Below are positions 48,828 through 59,166 of a stretch of 64,000 bases of DNA, piece after piece. The notes below the pieces were generated by a model. The model worked only from the letters and a program-made list of their open reading frames with translations, had not been told where the DNA came from and did not search any database. This DNA is from Melampsora larici-populina 98AG31 (lineage: Eukaryota > Basidiomycota > Pucciniomycetes > Pucciniales > Melampsoraceae). The position numbers were made by a program, and so were the translations under genes. The stretch is from assembly GCF_000204055.1 (NCBI RefSeq), contig NW_006768833.1:31478-95477 (forward strand), given 5' to 3'. The number at the start of each line of letters is the position of its first letter. Position 1 is the first letter of the stretch.

Positions 48828-50570
48828 TCAATGCTGCATTGAAACTCCAGCAGAGGCCCCACCAGTAGAGTTAACACCACTATCATCATTGAGACTAGCA
48901 CGTGACCTGAAAGTCCTCATCACATCACTAATTGCCTCTCGTATATCACATGAGTTGTTCCCATCTAAGTTCAATTCGGACAGCACCAAGCCTTCTTGAG
49001 AATTCAACCACGTCGGATCACACAATGATGCCTGAAAGCCTTTAGGAGGGAAACAATCAGGTTCAGCATCAGGCGCATATGCACCCCGGTCGACCGTTTG
49101 TTTGCATGCTCTTCGGACCTTTGGAAGAGTCTCTCTCTTCCAATAAGCTTGGTCGATGTGGCCTATGAAAGTGTCTAGCTCGCTCCTCCTCCATTCAAGG
49201 CGTAAGCGTTGGCGAGTTGCAAAAGTGTTGGCCGATACGAATTCTTCATCTGAGTGTACTTCGGGATGCGATATCATCGCATACTCGCTTGAATCCTTTC
49301 CAAAGAGCCTCTCTACCACCTGCAGACGAGCTTCATAGATCTACACACCCCACGAGCGTTTGCATCAGCATAGAAGTCTCTAGTGTTTCAAAAACCCAGC
49401 GAAAAGCACTAACCTTTTCCTTATTACGTTTTTTGATGGTCCTTTTTTGTACCTTGGCCACGTGCTCTTTCATTTGTTCTCTTCCCATCGGTGTTTTCAT
49501 TAAATCAACATGTTTCACTTCTTCTCGGACTTTTGAGCCCTTATTACTGAACCAGCGTCGGAGGACTTCTTCTCGATTTGCTGCGGTGTTGTCTGAACTG
49601 ATAATACCAAACTCCTTTGCTCCATTTGCATCGTACGCCTTCGACCAACTGGCCAGTATTATCGAAGAAGTTCCCGAGTTCCACGGCGAGTCCCAAGAAC
49701 CGTCCCAATCAAAGGTACATCGTGGAAAACCAGCCATTGCTAAGGCGGCCTCGCACTGTGTACCAAAATGATGTGCATACCGAGTGCGACCCCCACAAGC
49801 AATCCGCGACGTGAAAGTGACTGGCCTCATAGGCTTCTTTAAATTTGCCTCTTCGGCGCTGTCGTGCTCGACCATCTGTCTTTGTTTTCGATTCGGCTTG
49901 AACCCTTCAGGTTTCTTGCGAAGGTACTTGTCCATTGCTTTATCCTGAGCGTCTCGGATAAAGTTTTCTCTTCGCTGTTTACGACTGAGCCAAGCTTGTT
50001 GTTCCTCCTCGGTTGGTGAGCTCGGGAATTTTTGGCAGGCATCGGGGTCCAACACGGACATCAATCCACGACGAGGAATTCCCATCACCATCCTGGTGAA
50101 CTCGTAGATAGCCCTGGCTATAGGAGTCGCAGGTTTGGGAATTGGATGTGAATCAGCCACCTTGCCAATATCTTTATCGCGGTGCCTAACTTCAGTCAAT
50201 TTTTTTCGATTTGCACGCCTCTTCCTTTTACGTTCCATAAGGTCTTCGTGTGTGAGCTCGCCTTCATCTTTGGCCAAAACCCAACAATGAGTCAGTCATC
50301 TATTCCACTCTTTAAAGCGTTTATGAAGATCAAAACCCTTTGGTAACGTACCTGAAGAGTCTTCGGCACTTGACTCCGTTTCTTTTTGGCCATTGCGATC
50401 ATCTGATAGTGAAAGCACAATTCAAAAGTAAGTGAAATAGCCAAAGAATATAAGTAAGAGTTGAACAAGAACTTACCTTCTTCGTCAGCTTGAGCGTCCA
50501 AGCGTCGCTTTTTCCCAGAAGCGCCAGGTGTGGAAGTACTCATCTGAGTTGAAGTCGGTGCGGCACTCAT
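48828..50570 (-). CDS. CACTA passenger gene B, unknown function
   Basis: Four exons: 50570-50477, 50402-50352, 50267-49414, 49340-48828; all phases join, giving 504 codons (503 aa). Residues 1-45 are Ser/Thr- and acid-rich with a basic patch (GKKRRLDAQ). A strongly basic segment (MERKRKRRANRKK) is a likely nuclear-localisation signal. The middle contains a Cys/Trp-rich stretch (CGGRTRYAHHFGTQC, FPRCTFDWDGSWDSPWNSG) that could be a compact fold, and the C-terminus is acidic and Ser/Asn-rich. No known domain is recognised. Same strand as the transposase, 530 bp upstream of it. A nuclear accessory protein of the transposon is possible but is only inferred. Alternative: host gene captured by the element. 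Confidence 0.65.
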
Positions 50571-51534
50571 CCTCCCAGAAGATAAAAAATACTAGCTTCA
50601 GCGATGAATATACACAAAGTTGAACGAATGAGTCTTCAATGGACAGAGAAAAAATTAATAGACAGAGTAAAAATAAATAGACAGAGTAAAATCCACAAAA
50701 AGTGAGAGAAAAACAGTGAAGAATTTTCTTCAAGAGTAGGAAAAGATCACAAGTTGATTACGACGTCTGATCTCCTAGCACAAAGGATAACACAGCGCAG
50801 CTTTGACTGATCCACACCCCAAGTACGGTTGACGGGTATGTCTCATCTGCTTGTGCTTGCCTTTGAGACCGTCTTGGCCTTTCACCCATGCTGGGAATTT
50901 GACCGTGGTTTTATCAACTGACCACACCACCATTTGGTGTAGATATCATTCTATCACGACTCATACTCGTCATGAAATATCGCGGGATGATTCATTCATG
51001 AGCTCTGTGAATCTTGCATAGATTTGATTCAAGTCCCTTGCGGACAATATTAAACACACAGGTTCTAAAAGGGCAGCATTATGGAACCACAAAATATGTT
51101 TTTTTGTAATAATTTTACCATCCTTTGCACTTGAGGGTTTTTATACTCTTTGAGTAGAATGTCTGAGAGACCCCCCTTAAGCCAAATTAACTCATTTTGG
51201 TCAAAGCACTAGCTCCAGTGAAGAAACATACACGCGAAAGCAAGACCATAAAAACACCATCTGCATTTATAATCACCTTTTTTCGAGAAACAGTAACAAC
51301 ATAGAATGACCATTGATTTGATTACTAATACATAGAGGAACAAAAATAGACAAGAGAGGAATACATGTATTTTAACCTCCATCACGTTTAAAAGATACCC
51401 ATGACTATAATTCAGGATGATACCCTCGTTTGTGGCATTACCTATGATTGAGGGAGTAAGAATCAGATATTGAAATCAATGACTGATTCCAATAAGATAG
51501 CACTGAATAATATCACATACCAAAACTCTCACAT
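50571..51534. other. Spacer between gene B and gene C
   Basis: About 960 bp inside the CACTA-like element: gene B promoter on the left and gene C 3' region on the right. AATAGACAGAGTAAA is repeated near 50657-50690. No gene recognised. Confidence 0.5.
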
Positions 51535-53118
51535 TCAAGAATCCTGGTTAGTTGCGCTTGAAGTCGATTGCTTTGGCGCTGATTCCAATTCTTTCTCGTA
51601 AAATCTAAGTTTTTCATTTATCTTTCCAATGTCAACCCTTGCCTCTTCCAATTCCGCCAAGCGCGCCGGCATCAAGTTGAGAACTTCACCCTGGAAACCC
51701 GATAGAACCGCATTGGCATTCTTGAATTCATCTTGTAACTTCGAGATTTGCGATTGGAGGGAACGTTCGAGTTGTTTAAGTTCCGTATCGGGGCGAGAGA
51801 TCACTAGAGCACCTTCATTATCGCTTTCTTCGAGTTCATCGGTAGAAAGATCATCGTCACTTGTGTAATATTCATCTTGAGCTAAATCATGATTTGGATT
51901 AAAGAAGTCGAGCTCATGAGCGGCGAAAATGCGTTCCATTCGATTGATGGATGGCAGTACGTTGGGCTTCATTTTAAGGTCCCAAAGTTCACTCGGTGGG
52001 AGAGATTCCTTGAGCTCTTTGCTATACATGTCGGCTGGAAGGTGTCGAGGGATGAATCCATAGTCCATTGAGGAGCTTGCGACATATCGACGAGGAGTAC
52101 GACCAGATCCAGGAAAGTGATGGTGGGAGTTCGCACGAGATTGTAAATGTTTTTCGATAACTTCCATCAAGCGAAGTGTTTCTTCTGACCACCATCGAGG
52201 TATGATCACGTGCACCTCTTCGACTACACGGTTACCGACCGAGACTCTGACATTGGTTCTATCGCCCATCACCCAGAAGTTTCTGGGCTGGAAGATCGAA
52301 ACTATCCCTTCAGGAGCACCCGACTTGATCAAATAGTCCGAGTAATCTTTCCATGCCTAGGTTGAGATGAAAGTCAGCAAAATGCTTGATGTAGTTATTG
52401 AAGCTTTTGATACCACATACGTTTTGTTTTTCTTCTATCTTGAAATGATAATTGATCACATCTTGGTTGTTGCATTGAGTATGATACATCGAACGGAGGT
52501 GCCTGAAGTGGGCCGACAACACAGGCAAGACGTATGCGCGGCTGAGGACATGTGGGTTGATAGTGAATCTATAATACTCGGATTGGATCGCACAGTAGAA
52601 AGAGATCCAGAATAGTTCGCAAAGTGAGGCGTTGACACGGTCTTCTATGTTGGCATCCCAGTCGAAAGAAAAGCGTCGAAGACCCCATCTCTTCAAGTCG
52701 TCTTCAGTCTCGACGAAGCCTATGTCGTTCATATGAACACCCGTTTTGAAGAAGTCCGTAACATCGATCAAAGCCACAGACGTTCCATGAGGAAGTGGGT
52801 CTCCGGCTGGAAAGCGCTCTATAAAACCACGCAGCTCGGCTTCCGAAAGAGAAGGTGGGATGGCTGAAGCGTTTGTTTGGCAACACATCAAGACGCGAGC
52901 ATGCCTGCGGACAAGAGACTAAGAGAAGGATTTGGGAATTATGATAAGTATATTAATTAAGGAAAAAAATAGGGGAAGTGACACACTTGGATAACGAGCA
53001 TCTCTTTTTTTGAGAGAATACCAACGACATCAGTGTCATGAATGATACGAAGCGATCTAGCAGAACTCAATGAATCGATCGGCGGGTCGCTGTAGAGGTT
53101 GGATTGATTGGAAGACAT
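51535..53118 (-). CDS. CACTA passenger gene C, unknown function, C-terminal coiled coil
   Basis: Three exons: 53118-52987, 52918-52421, 52356-51535; each a whole number of codons, total 484 (483 aa). It begins MSSNQSNLYSDPPIDSL. The middle has patterned hydrophobic and aromatic residues (RRFSFDWDANIEDRVN, ELFWISFYCAIQSEYYRF, HVIIPRWWSEETLRLME) suggesting a folded domain. Residues about 370-410 are acidic (DEYYTSDDDLSTDELEESDNEG), and the last 70 form heptads typical of a coiled coil (QLERSLQSQISKLQDEF). No known family is recognised. The all phase-0 introns and clean frames argue for a real gene. Gene B also has an FDWDGSWD-like motif, a weak similarity that may mean nothing. Role in the transposon unknown. 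Confidence 0.65.
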
Positions 53119-53357
53119 CACGACAAGATCATACAAAGATGAAGATGTTAGCAGGAAGGACTAGTTGGGAGGTCTCTTAGTACTCTGGGAATGTTAGTGA
53201 TATATATGAACTCACCTCAACCATCGACGGTTTACAGATCCGACCTGCTACAAGAAATCTGTGGGTTGAGGGTATTGGGTTTTTGGTGCAACATCGTTTG
53301 AGTGAGACAAGTTGATTAGTTAAATTGCGAACAATAAAGAATATTACAAAGAAGGTA

Positions 53358-53976
53358 TTACCAGATTTCCCGTGGACAGTGTGGTAGACTGATTCGGCCT
53401 GTTTGTGATGAAAGACCAGGAAGATGTATATTTATGAACTCTACCTCACCTGTTAATTTAATCAGACTCTCTTGTGACTCTTGTGTCTGTGGCTTGATCT
53501 TCATCCGAATAACTTGTTGATCAAAAGGGTTTTCTGGCCGAATTCGATCACCTTGAAGAGAAACCACCCAATCAGCGACTGGTGTTAGAGAAGAATGTCT
53601 CATTTCCCCACTTGACGGACTAGGTACCGGAATCAGACATCTGAGCAGACCACAAAGGAAACGAAAGACTGACCTCTCGCCACGTTGTCCACACGATTGA
53701 GTGTCTCGGTTAATCCTGTTTACATGGATTTCAAAATTTTAGCTAACGATCAAGACATCAGACATCCAAGCAGACAACAAAGGAAAAGAAAGACTGACCT
53801 TCCGCCACGCTGTCCACGCGCTTGAGTATCTTGGTTGATCTTGTTAACTTGGATTCCAAATAATTAGTTAATGAAGGAGATGTAAGAGATAGACTATCGT
53901 CATGTTTGGTTAAAACATACATGGTAGTGACTGAGAGAGGTTTTGGTTGTCGAAGAGGGAGAACGTTGAATGACAA
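53358..53976 (-). CDS. CACTA passenger coding fragment D with duplicated exon, model unresolved
   Basis: Minus-strand coding pieces upstream of gene C. One piece, with ATG at 53922, reads LTRSTKILKRVDSVAE before donor GTCAGT. About 120 bp downstream a diverged copy reads LTETLNRVDNVAR before an identical donor. A third piece, 53603-53358, reads MRHSSLTPVADWVVSLQG and ends PREIW. The joining phases between the second and third pieces do not fit a simple intron, so the gene is either misread here or broken. These exons may belong to the 5' end of gene C. Function unknown. Confidence 0.35.
53640..53860 (-). repeat. Direct tandem duplication of an exon-intron unit
   Basis: Two adjacent copies of about 120 bp share CAGACATC, GAGCAGACCACAAAGGAAA-like, AAGACTGACCT, GCCACG[T/C]TGTCCAC and CTTGAGT/ATTGAGT blocks. 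Each includes the end of an exon and the following GTCAGTCTTTC donor. The divergence shows that this is an older duplication. Confidence 0.7.
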
Positions 53977-54400
53977 CTACGAGAAGCAATATATGTAGAG
54001 TGGTGGTTGAGTGGGTCACAGGGAAAGTCGGACTGCCGTGCATGTATGACTGAATGCAGTGTTTGTCTCATAAAATTTGGGGCCACACCCTATCAAGTTT
54101 CATCACTTGAATCGAGTCAAATGCACACTACAAGCTGTTGAAGCTTAACTACTGTACACATTGATTACCCACTGTGAGCGTGTCTGTCGAAGAGATGGGA
54201 GTTTGAAAGAGCTCCGGCCAAAGATGATCATTATGCACTAGCATGTGATCCATCAAAGTTCAGCAACAATGGCTGGCTGAGTTTCAAAAACAAAGATCGA
54301 TGATCTTTGTCTAGTGACCCAACCGCCTCAAAACATGGACAAAGGTATGAATCTCAATACCTATCCGAGAACTCTGGCATGTCTCTGTCAGAACCATCTC

Positions 54401-54441
54401 GTGTGTGCACGTCGGCGTGCTTGAAGAAGACAGACGTGGTG
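54401..54441 (-). repeat. Right terminal inverted repeat of the CACTA-like element
   Basis: 41 bp ending CAGACGTGGTG, the inverse of the left end with one mismatch; the GTA duplication follows at 54442-54444. Confidence 0.9.
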
Positions 54442-54629
54442 GTAGTGATTCTGATATCGGCTCACAAGGGAGTGATGAGCATCAGAAAATTGCACCAGAA
54501 CCATTGCTTGTTTCAATAGAAACCATATCGTGATAAAGATCAAAGGAACTATAGTTTTATAACTTTGTTTTTTCTTTGATGAAGCTACATTGTACATCTT
54601 ATGCAGCTTAATGTATGAGCACATCACCT

Positions 54630-55098
54630 TTAGCATCCAAGCTTTTCGTTACACGGGTCGTTTTGCCATGAAAAACCAGGACTGATTTTCAGATCATTGA
54701 ACAAATCCGTGTTAAAAGTCAGATGGCTGAGGATCTCATTATAAAGTGATACTAATGATCTTTACTCACCTTCTCTTCATCATCACTTGGTCCAATTCGA
54801 TCGATCTTCGTTGAGGCATTTGACGCAAGACACTAAAGTGATTTGATTATGGTCCCAGGTTAGGATGTAATCTGATTAGAAACCTATGTGATCTCCAAAC
54901 ATCTTAGAGGGATATGATGATTGGAATCTTCTTACTCTTGGTCGCTTGAGGTAGGCGCAGCATAAACGGTGGCTAGATAAACAAATAAACGAAGGAATCA
55001 ATCAGAAAATGAATCAAGAGGGAATGAAGAGGGAATGAAATTCTATTTAAATTTGTACCTGATAATAAAGCCATACAAATCACTTTGACAAAAAGCAT
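54630..55098 (-). CDS. Small secreted peptide precursor (63 aa) with Lys-Arg processing site; candidate effector
   Basis: Four tiny exons: 55098-55059, 54972-54936, 54832-54770, 54681-54630; all phases join, giving 64 codons (63 aa). Residues 1-18 (MLFVKVICMALLSATVYA) form a signal peptide with an A-x-A type cleavage site before APTSS. A polar propeptide-like stretch follows (QDVLRQMPQRRSIELDQ), then KR and a 17-residue tail SPGFSWQNDPCNEKLGC with two cysteines. Arg-Arg and Lys-Arg are sites for the Kex2 protease of the secretory pathway, so the tail could be released as a disulfide-closed peptide. The gene lies 190 bp outside the CACTA-like element. No family recognised; effector, pheromone-like signal or structural peptide are all possible. 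The model rests on splice signals alone. Confidence 0.6.
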
Positions 55099-57521
55099 GA
55101 TATGTGATGAGATAAGTAGGATTTTTGGTTATGGATTTTAAAAATCAGTGGTTTCTTCTGGCAAGGATGGGGCAAAGGCCTGGTCTCTAAGCAAGCAAGC
55201 AATTCGTAGGGCCACCTTTTTATAACTTTTTGGAGGCGGTGCATGCATGATCGAATTGCCACCTCGCCACGAAGAGTTTTTATGAGATATCTATCCACAT
55301 AGTCCCATTCAACGAACTTGTCTTCACACGGCTCACACAGCCTCTGGTAAAGTGATCTCGTATAGGCTCCGTAGGATAAGGGGGCCAACTTGCACCTGCC
55401 AACTTGACGAAGTCCTTAAAAGTCCCTGTCTTTGTTTCCGGTTTTTTATATGACTATATATAGTTCCTAATGAGACACTAGGGACTTGTAGATTTGGGCC
55501 TCTTTGGGTGCAGTGCAACATAGCTCTTTTGATTCAGTTAAGAAAAAATGCTACCACCACCTCCTTCTACTCCCAGCGTTCGAGTATGTACGCAAACAGT
55601 CAATTCGAAAATACAATCAATCAATTCCACAATGGAAACTTTGATGAGGATTCAAAGTAAGTTGTGGCTAGCATTGGAAGAGACTGAATTTTTACAACTG
55701 ATTATCCAATTGGTAATTAACTTTGTCCAAGAAGAAAAAATGTTAAAGATGATTGATATTAAAGAGAGTGCACAGATTTTATCACAAGATTTTTGTCTGG
55801 CTTGTCCGAGTTGGGTTGAAGACATCTTTCTGTTCCGGTTTTGTCACTTCATGACTCAACAGAACCGTAGTCAAAGTGATAAGTTTGATCAATTTTCTGG
55901 GAAAGAGACTGGGTCAAAAGGAGTTTTATAAGTTGAAAAATGTCGAGGGTGTTTGACATTGTTCCCTTGTGGCCAAAGTATTGGCCTACGTATCTTTGTA
56001 ATCTACAGCTATTTAGACTTGTACCTCAAGTTCACTGGGATCAATGATTCCTTCAAGTTCTAGCAATGAGATAGTCTCCTTTGATCATCCTTTTGAACAA
56101 GTGAGTTAAAGATCCTGCTCGGATCAAGGAAAGGGATCCAGAATTCTAAGAATCACTCTCAAATGGGAAGGGTGGGCTGGGGGTACAAATTCGCCCTGTT
56201 TAACGCCAAAAGCACATCTTCCAACCAATGCTGAGGTACCGGTCAGACTCTGGACTAGCAGGAGCAGATGGGAGATATGTACGTGTACATAGTTTTTTGG
56301 ACTTGAAACTGAGAATTGAATGTTGGGGAGGAAGATACATATGTCTCCTTGAAAATGTTGATACATGAGTTTGATCGGGGACTCAAGATGGTTATCCCAA
56401 CCTGCTGCATCCCATCTCCGCCAACTGTTTTAATCGCCTCGCTCTAAGTTACATGACCCATTGGAGCTGTAAAGTTAAACTTAGAGCCGTAAAGAATATT
56501 GAGAGCTAAAAGCGCCGAAGCCAGAAATGGTATCGGGTGAGGATAAGATCGCTACAAGTTCTCCTTTGTGCTCATTTCCAACCCCTCTTGACTCTCTTGA
56601 ACTCTGTTGACATATCTGATCTCGTACTGGAGACGCACTCTGTTTTGATCTGCCGGCAAGGACTACACGGACTCATGACATATGTAGAACAGAAACCTTC
56701 GTCAGAAGGGTCTATTGGTTCATTGAGGTAGATTGAGGTGATATTGCCTGATATTGCCGACGTTATGTACAATGGTTGTACTGGCTGTACAGACACCACC
56801 TATTCATGTGATCGCGGGTCTCAGAAGACACGACGTACATATGCTTCACATCAGGCTTACGAATATTACGGGCCAGATGCCACTCCTTCGAAGACAACGC
56901 GCCGGCGCGTAAAATGCCAAAGACACTCCCAGGAGGAAGACAAGGTAGAAACTTTAGAAATTGGTTACGCATCAAGAACACGGGTGACTGGATGATTGGG
57001 TGGCAGGTGCAGCTGGGTGCACGATTAAAGTCTGCGATTAAATGAAGAAAGCGCCGGAAATCACAACTGGAAAAGCTTTATGCAACATCGACACGCCAAC
57101 CAGCCCTCATTGAGCCACAAGGTGAGATATTAAGAAGACGAAGGTGTTTTTTAGAATTTGGGTTGGGAGGCTGATTGCAGCAGACCCTGCTCATGAATGA
57201 ACTCGGAGTCTCTTCCTCATGTCAATGTGGGTCGCGTTCACCTCCCTCACCAGAATAATCCATCAACTCAACTTCCCGCTCCTCTCCAGATTGCGTTCAG
57301 GCCGCAAACTTTAGGCCACTTTCTTCTTCAATTACTCTGCTTTCAATCCTTCAAAATCGACCAATTATATTTTGCAACTTTATCTGTGTGACATTCCAAT
57401 CTTAATACGTTCCAGGGATATCAAACAAGCACTTCGTTATCAAATTTTTATATTCCACCGTGCTGTCAGCCTGTCTGGTGCTGCCGACCCTTCATTCAAA
57501 TTCTTTCTATATCGTTGCGAC
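55099..57521. other. Intergenic region with one orphan ORF
   Basis: About 2.4 kb. The only ATG-started frame of note is 55548-55931, listed separately. Other frames (56537-56995, 57197-57391) lack motifs. The last 200 bp form the promoter and leader of the first tyrosinase gene and contain CT-rich tracts. Confidence 0.45.
55548..55931 (+). CDS. Hypothetical orphan protein, 127 aa
   Basis: Intronless ATG frame starting MLPPPPSTPSVRVCTQ after AAAAA. It has a proline-rich start, a predicted helical middle (LMRIQSKLWLALEETEF) and a Phe/Cys-rich patch (QDFCLACPSWVEDIFLF). There is no signal peptide or known domain. The sequence context AAAAAATGC is acceptable for initiation. It may be real or chance; there is no supporting neighbour. 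Confidence 0.3.
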   Translation: MLPPPPSTPSVRVCTQTVNSKIQSINSTMETLMRIQSKLWLALEETEFLQLIIQLVINFVQEEKMLKMIDIKESAQILSQDFCLACPSWVEDIFLFRFCHFMTQQNRSQSDKFDQFSGKETGSKGVL

Positions 57522-59166
57522 ATGAAAAACATTCTTTTCCGAAGCATCCTCTTTTGTGCAGGTCTGACGACCACACTCTGTCATCCTCGCGGGGCAAAAT
57601 CACCAAGTCTTGCTCCACGAAACCAGCAGTACTGTCCAAACCCATCTGTAAGAGTTTCATGGTACGTCACATTCATCCGTTGTTAAACGCTAGATTGAAG
57701 ACCGGGATCCCTTGTCTGGCAAATCATTTGCTATCTACTTATACCATTGCTTTATCCAAACCAGGTATACCTTCACTCCACAAGAAAAGACTGCTATGCA
57801 AGACGCGATCATGTGTTTGATGAATGCCCCCAGCAAGATGAAGTATCCTGGCGCTGTAACGCGGTACGATGATCTGGTTAGCCTACCATTCTGACCTATA
57901 AACTTGACTCCGAATGACTTATCTGCGTGCAAACAAATACTAGGTCGCTATTCATCAACTCCAAAGTGATTATCCCAACGGAAATGACAAATTGCATGTC
58001 ACTGCCAGATTTCTCTATTGGCATCGCCTTTATCTCCTTCTCTTCGAACTCCTTCTGCGGGTTGAGTGCGGCTACACTGGGAAGATGGCATACTGGGATG
58101 AGAAAGTTGATGCTGGGAACTTTAGAAATTCTGTCGCGGTCAAAGATTTTGGTGGCCCGGGGAACGAGAATGGTTACGTGGTATGTTCATGATGCTTCTA
58201 TGATCTATCAGTGCCTCAAACAAGTTCCAATTCAGCCCGGTTGACATATGTAATTGCACATCTTTTTTAGGTGGACGGGCGATTTGGTTACACCATCGTA
58301 AACATGGGTCCAAGATCGCAAAGCGTACGGCGTTATTTGACTCGCCAGATCAATGAAACTGCTTCAGCTTTTGCTTCGCAAGAGCACTACGATCTGTTGA
58401 TGAGTCAGCAAGACTCGGCTGGATTTATGAAAATCATGCGTTTATTTTTACACATGACTGCTCATGGGGGTCTCAAAGGATGCGTAAGCCTGCGGTCCAA
58501 GTTTATATGTTGCAAATATAGCTGACGCGTCAAATCCTACAGATGGGCGACGTTCAGAGTTCTCCAGTAGATCCTATCTTTCACTTGCACCACATGTATG
58601 TCGAGTAAGTAGCGTCTTATGGAGGATCTGATTATCTTGCAAGTTTACTTATCAATTGATTTCGCGATACATAAGCTATCTATGGTTCAAATGGTACGTC
58701 TTTTTGGTCTCAGTAGTTATATCCTGTACTTTTTTCTCATGCACACTTTTCCAACGTCAGGCAAAATGTGGACCCTGCCCGACGAACCTTTGACCTACGC
58801 GAAGCTGGTTACGAATCGCAGCGACCACCATTCACTGTACGTTCTTCTACTATCGTATACAAAGCTTATGGAATTGACTCACGCGAAAAACTATGAACCT
58901 CTAGGTAGCGACCTGGCACACCTCCCTGACGTTTTTGGGACTCGCCGATGTATGTACTGTGAGGTCTAGCTAATGCCCTACGAACCTTGAAACTTATTTG
59001 AATCTTTTTCCATTTAGGACGTCCCTATGTACGCTGCTGCCGACACGCAGGTAAGTTGCACATCCCGAAATTATAAACAAAACATTTTGAATACCAAAAT
59101 ACATCAAACTGACAATGAAAATGGCATGGCCAACAGGGAGGGTTTCTATGTTATATATACGAGTAA
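57522..59166 (+). CDS. Secreted tyrosinase-domain copper protein, tandem copy 1
   Basis: Type-3 dicopper protein of the tyrosinase family, predicted to oxidise phenols outside the cell; the substrate is unknown. Ten exons: 57522-57661, 57765-57876, 57944-58180, 58271-58483, 58543-58604, 58676-58693 (18 nt), 58761-58836, 58905-58949, 59018-59050, 59137-59166; 322 codons (321 aa). The signal peptide is MKNILFRSILFCAGLTTTLC. Copper site A: IHQLQ, KLHVTARFLYWHR and FELLLRVECG. Copper site B: FLHMTAHGG, then SPVDPIFHLHHMYVDYLWFKWQ. All six expected histidines appear present. The C-terminus (LGLADVPMYAAADTQ, then GGFLCYIYE) is short and lacks the shielding domain of classical fungal tyrosinases. 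A paralogue follows 2.1 kb downstream. Confidence 0.92.

Larger units (their letters stand above)
42906..54441. mobile_element. CACTA/EnSpm-type transposon (Plavaka-like), complete, 11.5 kb, with passenger genes
   Basis: The element is defined by 41-bp terminal inverted repeats beginning CACCACGTCTGTC (42906-42946 and 54401-54441; one mismatch) and the 3-bp duplication GTA at 42903-42905 and 54442-54444. The CAC terminus and 3-bp duplication fit the CACTA superfamily. Inside are a Plavaka/tnp2-like transposase (minus), gene A at the left end (plus), genes B and C and a further coding fragment (all minus), and one nested small element. Most coding sequences are open, so the element appears recent. 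Family terminology is from established knowledge; the boundaries are seen directly. Confidence 0.87.

Noticed and set aside
48398..48868. Plus-strand 156-codon ORF between transposase and gene B
   Set aside because: Overlaps the 3' end of gene B, has low-complexity sequence and no recognisable domain.
49217..49814. Plus-strand ORFs opposite gene B
   Set aside because: They are antisense to well-phased exons of gene B.
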